From assembly GCA_001723645.1 (NCBI GenBank), contig MDLC01000008.1, forward strand, positions 1-64,000: a DNA stretch of 64,000 nt, written 5' to 3'. The notes under the pieces were generated by a model that worked only from the letters and a program-made list of their open reading frames with translations, was not told where the DNA came from and ran no database searches. Source of the stretch: Candidatus Endobugula sertula (GTDB taxonomy: Bacteria > Pseudomonadota > Gammaproteobacteria > Pseudomonadales > Cellvibrionaceae). The translations under genes and the position numbers were made by a program. This document shows, in pieces, positions 40,827-49,670 of the stretch; position 1 is the stretch's first letter; each line of letters begins with the position of its first letter.

Positions 40827-41048
40827 AAATATGTATTAGTCAATCTGTTTGCCATTTTATTTTTCGTTAATAGTTTATCGGAAGGAGAAGCTGGCGGAAC
40901 AGTGGCTCAGATAGTGGGTGTAGCGTTGCCAGAATTAAGTGGTACTATGGTTCTGTTGGTAATATTACTGATTAGCCGCTTGGGGTTGAATATCATCGCC
41001 ATAAAAATGGTAGATGACACTATATACTTTGTTAGTGAATGCTATTAA
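40827..41048 (+). other. Short open frame with hydrophobic residues, possible gene remnant
   Basis: The frame has no stop over 73 codons and reads YVLVNLFAILFFVNSL at its start and LSGTMVLLVILLISRLGLNIIAIKMVDD later. It looks like part of a membrane protein. There is no ATG near its beginning (the first GTG is in TVAQIVG), and I recognise no family. It may be a decayed gene or chance. It ends three bases before the glgA stop on the other strand. Confidence 0.3.
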
Positions 41049-41051
41049 AAG

Positions 41052-42515
41052 TCACAGTGTATGGTAAAGCTGTAAATACTGTCTGGCGCTTTTTTTCCAG
41101 GAAAAATTTTGTTTCATTCCATTAATCTGTAATTGTTTCCAGAGAGAGGATTGTTGGTAGTAGAATAAGATTTGTTTGGTGCTTTGATATATAACATCAG
41201 CAGTCATTTCGTTAAAGCTAAACCCTGTTGCTGTTTTATTTTTAATGGTTTCTTCCGTGGCTGTAGTTACTGTATCTACCAAGCCACCGACCGAGTGAAC
41301 TAATGGTAAGGTACCATAGGCGAGGCTATACAGTTGGGTTAATCCACAAGGTTCATAGCGGGAAGGCATTAAGAAAAGGTCGGCTCCAGCAATTATGCGA
41401 TGTGCCAATGCTTTATTATAACCCAGGCTCACGTGAAACTGTCCGGAATAGTGTTTCGCATAGTCTAATAAGCGGGTTTCATCATTTTTATTACCACTTC
41501 CCAATAGTACAATTTGTATTGGTAACTCTAATAATGTAGGCAGTGTATCCAATAATACGTCAATACCTTTCTGATGACTTAATCGACTCACAATACCAAT
41601 CAGTAGTGGTTCGATCATCGATTGAGGCAACGGTTGTTGAGTGTTGTGCAGACCACACTCTACTTGTAAAGCTCGCTTATTGTTAACTTTTTTCTCTAGG
41701 CTTTTGTGCGAATAGGTTGTCGATAAATAAGGATCCTTTGCCGGGTTCCATTCGTTATCATCAATACCGTTAATTATGCCTGTTAAATCTTGTCGACGAT
41801 AATTTAACAAACCCTCCAGTCCACAGCCAAATTTAGACGTTGTTATTTCTGTAGCATAGTGCAAACTGACGGTGGTGAGCTTGTCGGCAAAGACTAACCC
41901 CCCCTTGATGAAAGAGAATTGGCCATAGTATTCTAATGCTTCGTAAGACCATAAGTTTTCCGGTAAGGCTAATTTTTGTAGGGTATCGTAGGGAAATAGA
42001 CCTTGATAAGCCAGGTTATGAATGGTAAAAACGGTTTTAGGTTTATTTTTTTCGTGTGTTAATGTTAAGTAAACTGGAATTAACCCAGTTTGCCAGTCAT
42101 TACAGTGAACAATATCTGCTTGCCATTTAAGGCCTACCTGATTCATGGCAACGAGAACAGCGGCTTGACAAAAAAAACCAAAACGCATGGCATTATCAGG
42201 CCAGTCCTGCCCTTTTTCATCGATATAGGGGTTCCCTGACCGCTTAAAATAATCGGGATAATTGATTAGCCATACTTTGAGTCGTGAAGGCGGTATTTCT
42301 GTTTCAAAGACTTGAACCGTTTTATCGTTCAACGAGAATGATGTTAATGGTCGGTAGTGATCGATGGCTTTTAATACCGTTTCATAAGCTGGCAGTAAAA
42401 CCCGTACCGATTGGTGAAGGATTTTTAGTACTCGGGGAAGACTATAACTGACATCAGCCAGCCCACCAGTTTGGATCAGGGGGTAGACCTCACTACTTGC
42501 GAAAAGAATATTCAT
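41052..42515 (-). CDS. glgA: Glycogen synthase
   Basis: This GT5 enzyme transfers glucose from ADP-glucose to the non-reducing ends of glycogen. It has 487 residues. The N-terminal Rossmann domain starts MNILFASSEVYPLIQTGGLADV, with the usual KTGGL motif reading QTGGL. HCNDWQTGLIPVYL and FTIHNLAYQGLF follow. The C-terminal domain has GIVSRLSHQKGIDVLL and the STGGL-like donor loop PSRYEPCGLTQLYSLAYGTLPLVHSVGGLVDTV, which carries the conserved Glu. The ATG at 42515 is chosen over a longer frame because it matches the family start and lies downstream of the predicted promoter. It is divergent from the VTT cluster, with a shared FNR-type site. Confidence 0.93.
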   Translation of the reverse strand: MNILFASSEVYPLIQTGGLADVSYSLPRVLKILHQSVRVLLPAYETVLKAIDHYRPLTSFSLNDKTVQVFETEIPPSRLKVWLINYPDYFKRSGNPYIDEKGQDWPDNAMRFGFFCQAAVLVAMNQVGLKWQADIVHCNDWQTGLIPVYLTLTHEKNKPKTVFTIHNLAYQGLFPYDTLQKLALPENLWSYEALEYYGQFSFIKGGLVFADKLTTVSLHYATEITTSKFGCGLEGLLNYRRQDLTGIINGIDDNEWNPAKDPYLSTTYSHKSLEKKVNNKRALQVECGLHNTQQPLPQSMIEPLLIGIVSRLSHQKGIDVLLDTLPTLLELPIQIVLLGSGNKNDETRLLDYAKHYSGQFHVSLGYNKALAHRIIAGADLFLMPSRYEPCGLTQLYSLAYGTLPLVHSVGGLVDTVTTATEETIKNKTATGFSFNEMTADVIYQSTKQILFYYQQSSLWKQLQINGMKQNFSWKKSARQYLQLYHTL

Positions 42516-42550
42516 AATAATAAAAGGGTGACTTGATTCCAATGGCAAGG

Positions 42551-42618
42551 ATAATACTTTTAAAGTGAGTCCCAATTGACTTATGTCAAACCTGTTTGAT
42601 GCTTGGCATCTTTATAAT
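42551..42618. promoter_or_regulatory. Divergent FNR/Anr-type promoter between glgA and the VTT cluster
   Basis: The symmetric palindrome TTGACTTATGTCAA lies at 42576-42589. On the plus side a perfect TATAAT (42613-42618) puts the centre near -42 of the VTT transcript. On the minus side TATTAT (complement of 42551-42556) puts it near -39 of glgA. One site could therefore activate both directions. The leaders would be about 30 bases each. Confidence 0.7.
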
Positions 42619-42652
42619 GGTAATCGAGATTGCCTGAAACTGAGTGTTGACT

Positions 42653-43372
42653 ATGTCGTACCAACATTATTTATCATTACTGGTTCTTGTGATCACAAGC
42701 GCGGTTATTGTTGTAGGTGTTATAGCGATTTTAGCAAGTCTTGGGGTAGGGGTTTATGTTAGCCTTTTTTTTGAGTGGCTGGTTCAGCAAGGGAATAGCG
42801 CGATGTTTATTTTTATTTTGGTGGATTGTTTGGTTATCGTGTTGCTATTGCCAGGGTTAGTTTTTACTGTAGGTGCGGGTTTTATTTTTGGCTTTTTTCA
42901 AGGGTTTTTTGTAATTATTTGTGGGACAACTCTGGGGGCTTGTTTGGCTTTTTCAATTTCTCGGTATTTGTTTAGTAATGATGTTAAGCGATATCTTAGA
43001 GAACATAAGAAATTTAGAATGATTAATTATGAGTTGGTAGCCGAGGGCTGGAAAATTATCTTACTCAGCCGCTTAATTCCCTTTTTTCCTTTTAAGCTAT
43101 CCAATTATTTTTTTGGTGCAGCCAGTTTTAAAATAGTCGATTTTATATTGGGGACTGTTGTAGGCATTATACCGATTACCGCTTTTAATGTTTACGTGGG
43201 TTCCATTGCTAGTGATATCAGCGATGTGGTTACAATGGATCCAGTCAGAACATCACCATTTAGTTTATGGTTCTATGGCGGTGGGTTGGTGATGGGTATA
43301 GTGATGATCAGTTATATTTTTCATTTGTCTCAAAAATCATTGACAAAATTTAATCGAAAAAATCATGTTTAG
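42653..43372 (+). CDS. VTT-domain (TVP38/TMEM64, DedA-like) membrane protein
   Basis: This 239-residue inner-membrane protein has about five to six hydrophobic segments. The VTT core includes LLPGLVFTVGAGFIFGFFQGFFVIICGTTLGACLAFSISRYLF and LLSRLIPFFPFKLSNYFFGAASFKIVDFILGTVVGIIPITAFNVYVGS. The two re-entrant hairpins with Arg and Pro match the DedA/TVP38 superfamily, whose members move or scramble lipids. The ATG at 42653 is preferred; an in-frame GTG at 42644 is possible. It is the first gene of a five-gene cluster. Confidence 0.85.
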   Translation: MSYQHYLSLLVLVITSAVIVVGVIAILASLGVGVYVSLFFEWLVQQGNSAMFIFILVDCLVIVLLLPGLVFTVGAGFIFGFFQGFFVIICGTTLGACLAFSISRYLFSNDVKRYLREHKKFRMINYELVAEGWKIILLSRLIPFFPFKLSNYFFGAASFKIVDFILGTVVGIIPITAFNVYVGSIASDISDVVTMDPVRTSPFSLWFYGGGLVMGIVMISYIFHLSQKSLTKFNRKNHV

Positions 43373-43382
43373 GAGTGAACGA

Positions 43383-45737
43383 GTGACGCACGGTTTTCGA
43401 TGGTTGCGCTGGTTGCCTTGGGATTTTTTTATTCAAAAGATGGCCCGTGCTCATGGCTTTTTAGACCCTGTTTTACTGCTATCACAATTGCAGCGTTTCA
43501 CACAGCCTTCTGAAGTTAATGAACCGGTAGAATTATTACGTGCGGGCGCTGTTTTACACGCCCGTGGATTGATTAACAGCCGGGTGATTCAACATAATCT
43601 GGATTGGGTTTGGCCTTATTGGGTTGAACAACAATTTGATCCCTGTAGTGATGCTTTTATTCCTCGTGCTTTTTCAATTACTCATATTAACTTAACTCAT
43701 AGAAACTGGACGGCGGTAGGCTTGCCCGATTATGCTGATTTGCCCATTGTTGATCCACGGGGCTTATTAACACCCTTTATTGATCGTTGGTCACTGGATG
43801 TTTGGTTAATGAATGCCAATGGTGAATTTTTATTACCTTCAAGAATGTCCAATTGTAAACAACGACTGCATTATAAGCGGGGCTTATCTCTATCTACTCT
43901 CAATCAATTAGACGATGCGACATTGGAGACGATGGTGATGGTTGAATATGAGCAGGGAGTTCCGATGTGTTATCTGGATATGACCGCTATAGTAGAACAA
44001 CCCGGTTATTTAGCGGTGGTATTACGTCCTTATAACCCCGAGGGGATCAGTTTTATTCATACCATCAATGTGTCTGGTGATCGCTGCCAGTGGATTGTTA
44101 ATAACAGTGAAACCATCGTCTTTGACCGGCCTATTGAAAAACAACAGCTCTCGGATTATCGCAAGGGTGACGTGTATAGTCTATTGAAACGGGAAAAACG
44201 GTTAGGGGATCAATCGTTTCCTTTTCCATTTTCTCATCAGTGTGACATTGGTTTGTTAACAGCGGCCGCCTTGTTTAGTTTAACGACGAGTCAAGGTAAT
44301 CATTTTAGGGTAAAAATACCCTTGTCGGATAGCACTATAGCAGCGGCAAAAGGAACAGCAATAAGACCCGGTATATCGGCGAACCAACTTTGGCAACAAA
44401 AATTACACACTACCTGCCAGCTTAAAATACCCAATAAAAAAATGCAATTTCTCTATGACAGCGCCTTGCGTACACTCTTATTACACACTGTGGATGCCGT
44501 TTATCCAGGCCCCTATACGTATAAACGTTTTTGGTATCGTGATGCCACTTTTATTATTTATGCTTTATTGTGTGCGGGTCTCACTGCACGAGCGGAACGA
44601 GCTCTGGATTATTTTCCGAGCCAGCAAACTCATAAAGGCTATTTTCACTCTCAGGAAGGTGAGTGGGATTCTAATGGGCAAGTATTATGGATTTTTTCAC
44701 TGTTTTGTCAATTTACGGGAAAGCCAATGAAAGTCAAATGGCAAAGTGCCGTTAATAAAGGGATTGACTGGCTGGTCGATAAGCGTTTGTCTGATAATGA
44801 GTTACCCCATGGGGGCTTATTACCGGCAGGTTTTAGTGCAGAGCACCTAGGGCCTAATGATGATTATTATTGGGATGACTTCTGGGCCATAGCAGGTTTG
44901 CGTGAAGTCAGTTTGTTAGATAAAAAACAAGGCAAAGAGCAGCGAGCTAAAGCTAACCAATATGAAGCCGATTTATTTCAAAAAGCCGTCGATCGTAGTG
45001 TTGCTTCTGTTAAAAAACGCTTAGGTTTATCGGTATTACCTGCTTCACCCTACCGTCGTTTGGATGCGGGTGCCATTGGATCATTAGTGGCAGGTTATCC
45101 ACTGCAACTTTATCCTGCAAAGGACGTCGCTTTATTAGCGACAACGGAATTTTTATTAAAAAGCTGCATGTTTGGCGATGGTTTTTTTCAGGATATGATC
45201 CACTCGGGTATCAATCCCTACTTGACCCTACATATAGCACAAATATTGCTTAGAGCTGAAGATTCTCGCTTTTTTAAACTGGTCACTCATGTTGCTGATT
45301 TGGCATCGCCAACGGGGCAGTGGCCTGAAGCTGTTCATCCCAAAACAGGAGGTGGTTGTATGGGGGATGGCCAGCATTCCTGGGCGGCAGCTGAGTGGAT
45401 ATTAATGATGCGTCACTGTTTTGTGCGTGAGGAGTCAGACCGACTGGTTCTCGGAGCAGGCATTCAAACGCAATGGTGGCGAACGGGTGAAGCTTTGTGT
45501 TTTGGCCCTGCTCCCACTCGTTTTGGTGTTATTTCTCTTCATATCCAAAAGTTCGATGAATACACTCCGTATAAGCAATCAAGCATGGGATCTTCTCGTC
45601 AAAAAGTGAAAGTTAGCTGGCAAGGTCATTGGCATGGGCAAGCGCCAATGATCGATATTTGCTTACCGGCTTGCGATGCAGTGAGTGTGTCAGCAAAGCA
45701 ATTAACCACTACGGTTAGCGTTAATGGAGACGAGTAA
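43383..45737 (+). CDS. Six-hairpin glycosidase-like protein
   Basis: This 784-residue protein probably has an N-terminal beta-rich domain (to about 350) and an (alpha/alpha)6 barrel from about 355 to 700. The barrel has motifs like glucoamylases and glucan debranching enzymes: TYKRFWYRDATFIIYALLCAG, GEWDSNGQVLWIFSLFCQF, GPNDDYYWDDFWAIAGLREV and PTGQWPEAVHPKTGGGCMGDGQHSWAAAEWI. The acidic residues in RDA, EWDSNGQ and WPEAVHP are candidates for catalysis. No signal peptide is seen, so it is likely cytoplasmic. The GTG at 43383 follows AGGAG at seven bases; the in-frame ATG at 43365 precedes that site. The exact glycoside hydrolase family cannot be fixed by eye. Confidence 0.65.
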   Translation: MTHGFRWLRWLPWDFFIQKMARAHGFLDPVLLLSQLQRFTQPSEVNEPVELLRAGAVLHARGLINSRVIQHNLDWVWPYWVEQQFDPCSDAFIPRAFSITHINLTHRNWTAVGLPDYADLPIVDPRGLLTPFIDRWSLDVWLMNANGEFLLPSRMSNCKQRLHYKRGLSLSTLNQLDDATLETMVMVEYEQGVPMCYLDMTAIVEQPGYLAVVLRPYNPEGISFIHTINVSGDRCQWIVNNSETIVFDRPIEKQQLSDYRKGDVYSLLKREKRLGDQSFPFPFSHQCDIGLLTAAALFSLTTSQGNHFRVKIPLSDSTIAAAKGTAIRPGISANQLWQQKLHTTCQLKIPNKKMQFLYDSALRTLLLHTVDAVYPGPYTYKRFWYRDATFIIYALLCAGLTARAERALDYFPSQQTHKGYFHSQEGEWDSNGQVLWIFSLFCQFTGKPMKVKWQSAVNKGIDWLVDKRLSDNELPHGGLLPAGFSAEHLGPNDDYYWDDFWAIAGLREVSLLDKKQGKEQRAKANQYEADLFQKAVDRSVASVKKRLGLSVLPASPYRRLDAGAIGSLVAGYPLQLYPAKDVALLATTEFLLKSCMFGDGFFQDMIHSGINPYLTLHIAQILLRAEDSRFFKLVTHVADLASPTGQWPEAVHPKTGGGCMGDGQHSWAAAEWILMMRHCFVREESDRLVLGAGIQTQWWRTGEALCFGPAPTRFGVISLHIQKFDEYTPYKQSSMGSSRQKVKVSWQGHWHGQAPMIDICLPACDAVSVSAKQLTTTVSVNGDE

Positions 45738-45743
45738 AAAGAT

Positions 45744-47039
45744 ATGAACATTTTAATGATGACCAATACCTATTTACCCCATGTCGGTGGCGTAGCGCGA
45801 TCGGTTGCCGCTTTTAGTGAGCAATACCGCAGAATGGGGCATCGTGTTATGGTGGTTGCACCGGAGTTTGAGGGGATGCCAGAAGGGGAAGAACATGTGG
45901 TGCGTATACCGGCTATACAGCATTTTAACGGCAGTGATTTTTCGGTGGTATTACCAGTGTCCGGCTTTTTGAGTAAGACTATTAACGGTTTTAAGCCGGA
46001 TATTATTCACTCTCACCATCCTTTTTTGATCGGCTCTACGGCTTTGCGAATTGCGAGTCTGCATCATTTACCCCATGTATTTACCCACCATACGTTGTAT
46101 GAACAATACACCCACTATGTGCCAGGTGATTCCACCCCCCTTAAAAAATTCGTGATTGAATTGGCGACCCACTATGCTAATTTATGTGATCATATCTTTG
46201 CACCCAGTGACAGTATTGCCCGTTTATTAAAGCAGCGTCAGGTGACTCAAGCAATCAGTACTGTACCTACGGGTGTTGAATTAAAAAAATTTCAAAAAGG
46301 CAGTGGTTCGGGTTTTAGACGTATTATAGGCATCCCTGAAGATGCTTTTGTCGTGGGGCATTTGGGACGTTTGGCTCAGGAAAAAAACCTCAATTATCTG
46401 GCAGAAGCGATGTCATTATTTCTGAAAAATCATCCCCATGCGTATGCCTTAATTGTGGGTAAAGGCCCCTCAGAAATTGCTATTAAAAACACTTTTGCAC
46501 GAGAAGGTGTGGTCGACCGTCTGGTAATGATTGGTTTGTTAGAAGGCCCTATGTTGGCTAGTGCTTATCAGGCCATGGATATATTTGCCTTTGCATCTCA
46601 CAGTGAAACTCAGGGAATGGTGTTGACGGAAGCTATGGCAGCGGGTGTGCCTGTGGTTGCACTGGATGCTCCCGGCGTGAGGGAGGTAATACACGATCGA
46701 CAGAATGGGCAATTACTCTTCAATGAAACGACGGCGAACTTTGCGAAAGTACTGGAGAGTTTTTCTCATATTCCTGAAAAAAAGTTGCAACAATATCAAC
46801 AAATGGCACTGGCAACGGCAGAGATGTTTTCTATAGAAAATTCGGCTAAAAAAGCCTTGGGTATTTACCAACGCCTTATCCATGAAGATAGAAAGCATCG
46901 ACAGGAGAATGAAGATTTATGGTCTGGACTGTTACCTCTCATTGAAACAGAATGGCAATTGATAAAGGGCTATGCGGAGTCTGCGCGGATGGCTATCTGG
47001 GGGACTAGTGAGTTAGGCGATACTGAGTGGGAGAGTTGA
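45744..47039 (+). CDS. GT4-family glycosyltransferase
   Basis: This 431-residue GT-B fold enzyme has the N-terminal acceptor domain start MNILMMTNTYLPHVGGVARSVAAFSEQYRRMGHRV and HSHHPFLIGSTAL. The donor domain has VGHLGRLAQEKNLNYLAEAM and the EX7E-type signature SHSETQGMVLTEAMAAGVPVVALDAPGVREVI. It resembles diacylglycerol glucosyltransferases and other GT4 enzymes. About 60 residues after the core form an extra C-terminal helix region. It starts six bases after the glycosidase-like gene, and its stop overlaps the next start by one base, so coupling is tight. A lipid or glycan acceptor is likely, given the membrane and hydrolase partners. Confidence 0.85.
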   Translation: MNILMMTNTYLPHVGGVARSVAAFSEQYRRMGHRVMVVAPEFEGMPEGEEHVVRIPAIQHFNGSDFSVVLPVSGFLSKTINGFKPDIIHSHHPFLIGSTALRIASLHHLPHVFTHHTLYEQYTHYVPGDSTPLKKFVIELATHYANLCDHIFAPSDSIARLLKQRQVTQAISTVPTGVELKKFQKGSGSGFRRIIGIPEDAFVVGHLGRLAQEKNLNYLAEAMSLFLKNHPHAYALIVGKGPSEIAIKNTFAREGVVDRLVMIGLLEGPMLASAYQAMDIFAFASHSETQGMVLTEAMAAGVPVVALDAPGVREVIHDRQNGQLLFNETTANFAKVLESFSHIPEKKLQQYQQMALATAEMFSIENSAKKALGIYQRLIHEDRKHRQENEDLWSGLLPLIETEWQLIKGYAESARMAIWGTSELGDTEWES

Positions 47040-48679
47040 TGATTTATCAGTTAGAACAATTTTTTCGTCGTTGCAGGTGCTATTTGAGTCGTAATGAATG
47101 GTTGCTGCGACTTTTATCGTTGCCAGTTTATCCTCAGGAAAAGAGTGAGTATGAGTCTGGACTTATTATTATCCAGGTTGATGGTTTGTCTTATCATCAA
47201 CTGACATCTGCCATAGATCATGGCAATATGCCTTTTTTAAAAAAATTGCTCTTTAAAGAATGCTACCGCTTACACCATCTCTATTCCGGTTTACCGTCCA
47301 GCACACCAGCGGTACAGGCTGAGTTATTTTATGGGGTTAAAAATTGTGTTCCTGCTTTTAGTTTTCGATCCCATAAAGATCATCGTATTGTGACTATGCT
47401 TGAGCCTCAAGCAGTGATAGATATTGAAAAAAAATTAAGCAGCCAGGGAGAGCCTTTATTAAAAGAAGGGAGTTCTTATGCCAATATTTATTCTGGTGGG
47501 GCTGGTGAAACACATTTTTGCTCAACGTCTATTGGATGGAGTCACTTTGTTCGTCAATTTAGCTTAGTTAAAACAGTCATGTTTATTTTATTGAATATTT
47601 ATAGTGTTTTGCGGATGATAACTCTGATTATTGTTGAATTTTTTTTAGCCATTATTGATTTTTTTCGAGGAACTATTTTTCGTCGGCATGATTTATTAAA
47701 AGAATTGACTTTTATTCTTACCCGAGTTGGTATTTGTATAGGCTTGCGTGAATTAGTCACTGTGGGAGTTAAGCTGGACACCTTAAGGGGGCTACCTGTT
47801 ATTCATGCCAATTTTTTAGGGTATGATGAACAGGCCCATCGTCGTGGACCTCAATCAAAATTTGCCCATTGGAGTTTAAAGGGAATAGATAACGCTATTA
47901 AACGTATTTGGCAGACTGCCCAGCGATCACCCTATAGGGATTATGATCTTTGGGTGTATTCTGATCATGGTCAAGAACATACATTGCCTTACCCGAAAAA
48001 ATTCGGCAGTACTATTGAATATGAAGTTGAGAAAATTTTCAGTGAACTGTCTATGGCTACCATTGAGCCTAAATCTGTCACCCCCCAGAGTATTTCAAGT
48101 ATCAATAGTGAGCAGACGCAGCGTATTCAATTACTAGGTAGCAAACGCCTACAAAAAATCATGCGCACTAATAAGCTTCAAACAGTCGTTGATGATCAAA
48201 CTAGGCCTACAACCATTGCTATGGGGCCTATCGGTTTTATTTATTCTCCGTATCCACTATCACCCTCATTAAAAGAAGAAATTGCTGTTCAATTGATTAA
48301 AAGCACGCATATTCCTTTAGTGATGTGCCTACACGATATCAATAGTCAGAGTCAGCAGGTGCGGGTTTGGTTGGCTGAAGGAGAATTTTATTTGCCGAGC
48401 GATAAGGAACACATTATAGGGGCTGATCATCCCTTTTTGGATGAAGTCACAAAAGATTTGATCTCGCTTTGCCAGCATCCTGATGTTGGTGATTGGGTCT
48501 TCAGCGGTTGGCGAGCTTATGGTCAGCCCTATAGTTTTCCTATTGAAAACGGGGCCCATGCTGGCCCAGGGTTTGAGGAGACTCATGCCTTTGCATTTTT
48601 TAAAACGGCAGCCATTACCAACATCAAACGCTCATCTCCCTGTAAACGTGAAAAAGTCATTGCGTGTTATGACTTATAA
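47039..48679 (+). CDS. Alkaline-phosphatase-superfamily phosphodiesterase-like protein
   Basis: The protein has 546 residues. It has the type I phosphodiesterase/nucleotide pyrophosphatase pattern: IIIQVDGLSYHQLTSAIDHGNMPFLKKLL with the first metal Asp, nucleophile region SGLPSSTPAVQAELFYGV, metal region NFLGYDEQAHRRGPQS, and YSDHGQEH. A hydrophobic stretch at about 175-215 may form membrane segments inside the domain. The ATG at 47039 overlaps the previous stop (TGATG); an in-frame GTG at 47027 is less likely. It could cleave a phosphodiester or phospholipid head group in the same pathway as the GT4 enzyme. The substrate is not known. Confidence 0.8.
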   Translation: MIYQLEQFFRRCRCYLSRNEWLLRLLSLPVYPQEKSEYESGLIIIQVDGLSYHQLTSAIDHGNMPFLKKLLFKECYRLHHLYSGLPSSTPAVQAELFYGVKNCVPAFSFRSHKDHRIVTMLEPQAVIDIEKKLSSQGEPLLKEGSSYANIYSGGAGETHFCSTSIGWSHFVRQFSLVKTVMFILLNIYSVLRMITLIIVEFFLAIIDFFRGTIFRRHDLLKELTFILTRVGICIGLRELVTVGVKLDTLRGLPVIHANFLGYDEQAHRRGPQSKFAHWSLKGIDNAIKRIWQTAQRSPYRDYDLWVYSDHGQEHTLPYPKKFGSTIEYEVEKIFSELSMATIEPKSVTPQSISSINSEQTQRIQLLGSKRLQKIMRTNKLQTVVDDQTRPTTIAMGPIGFIYSPYPLSPSLKEEIAVQLIKSTHIPLVMCLHDINSQSQQVRVWLAEGEFYLPSDKEHIIGADHPFLDEVTKDLISLCQHPDVGDWVFSGWRAYGQPYSFPIENGAHAGPGFEETHAFAFFKTAAITNIKRSSPCKREKVIACYDL

Positions 48680-49391
48680 TGTACACAGTTGTATTGGGAT
48701 GGATGGACAGTTGTCGCCACAACGGATTGCCAGAGTCATAGGGGAACATCAGCCTGATATTGTTGCATTACAGGAGTTGGACGTGGGACGTGATCGAACC
48801 AATGGGGTTGACCAGGCACATATTATCGCCAGACTACTGAATATGAACTTTCATTTTTATCCAGCGATTCATGTAGAAGAGGAGCAATATGGTGATGCCA
48901 TTTTAACGCAACTGCCAACCCGACTGATTAAAAAGGAGCATTTGCCATCTTTGGATATGCGGAAAAAAACGTTAGAACCAAGAGGGGCCTTATGGGTAGA
49001 GGTAGATTACCAAGCAACTACAATCCATGTTATCAACACGCATTTAAGTCTAAGTGCTATTGAACGTCGTTTGCAAATCGATGCCCTATTAAGCTGCCAA
49101 TGGATCAGGCATCCAGTATGCCAAAGTGCGCTGATTGTTTGTGGAGACTTCAATGCAACTCCTTGGCAATACGCTTATCATCAGCTCGATAAGTATCTAA
49201 ATGACGTGCAGAAAATGGCTTCTAATCACTCGCCCCAAAATACATTCTCAAGCCGCTACCCTTCGCTTCGCATTGACCATATTTTTGTGGATAAGACGAC
49301 AAAAATTAGTGTAGTCTATATCCCCAAGAACAGTTTGTCTCGTGTGGCCTCTGATCATTTGCCGTTAATAGTTGATTTAATTGTAGACTAA
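48585..49391 (+). CDS. Endonuclease/exonuclease/phosphatase (EEP) family hydrolase
   Basis: This 268-residue protein has all EEP motifs in order: TYNVHSCIGMDGQ, VALQELDVG, NTHLSLSAIERRLQ, CGDFNATP, RIDHIFVD and SDHLPLIVD. It therefore probably cleaves a phosphoester with a divalent metal. Close relatives are often annotated as phospholipase/phosphatase-like. The ATG at 48585 follows GAGGAG; it overlaps the end of the upstream gene by 95 bases in another frame. A shorter start near 48650 is possible but has no ribosome binding site. It closes the five-gene cluster. Confidence 0.82.
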   Translation: MPLHFLKRQPLPTSNAHLPVNVKKSLRVMTYNVHSCIGMDGQLSPQRIARVIGEHQPDIVALQELDVGRDRTNGVDQAHIIARLLNMNFHFYPAIHVEEEQYGDAILTQLPTRLIKKEHLPSLDMRKKTLEPRGALWVEVDYQATTIHVINTHLSLSAIERRLQIDALLSCQWIRHPVCQSALIVCGDFNATPWQYAYHQLDKYLNDVQKMASNHSPQNTFSSRYPSLRIDHIFVDKTTKISVVYIPKNSLSRVASDHLPLIVDLIVD

Positions 49392-49670
49392 TTTCACTAA
49401 TATTTAAAAATAAACGGTATATATTTCGACCCCTGTTGCATAAAATTTACAAATATACAGATATGACTCCAGTCATTGATTAATTTAGGGAGTCATCATT
49501 GATTCTTATGAAATTCTGTCTGTTGTTCATAGAAAAATATAATAGTTTTTATGTTTATTATTTGACATAATTTAACTGATTAAAGAAGAAGTCCTTTGCT
49601 CCTTACAATTATCCAACAGTTTGTCAGCCCTGTATTCTGTCGTAGAGAAGAGAGAATATCAATATATTGC
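49392..49670. other. Convergent intergenic region with an inverted repeat
   Basis: There is no gene. ATGACTCC (49463-49470) and GGAGTCAT (49489-49496) form an eight-base inverted repeat with an 18-base loop, next to two copies of CATTGATT. It lies between the end of the EEP gene and the end of glgB and may act in transcription termination. Confidence 0.4.
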
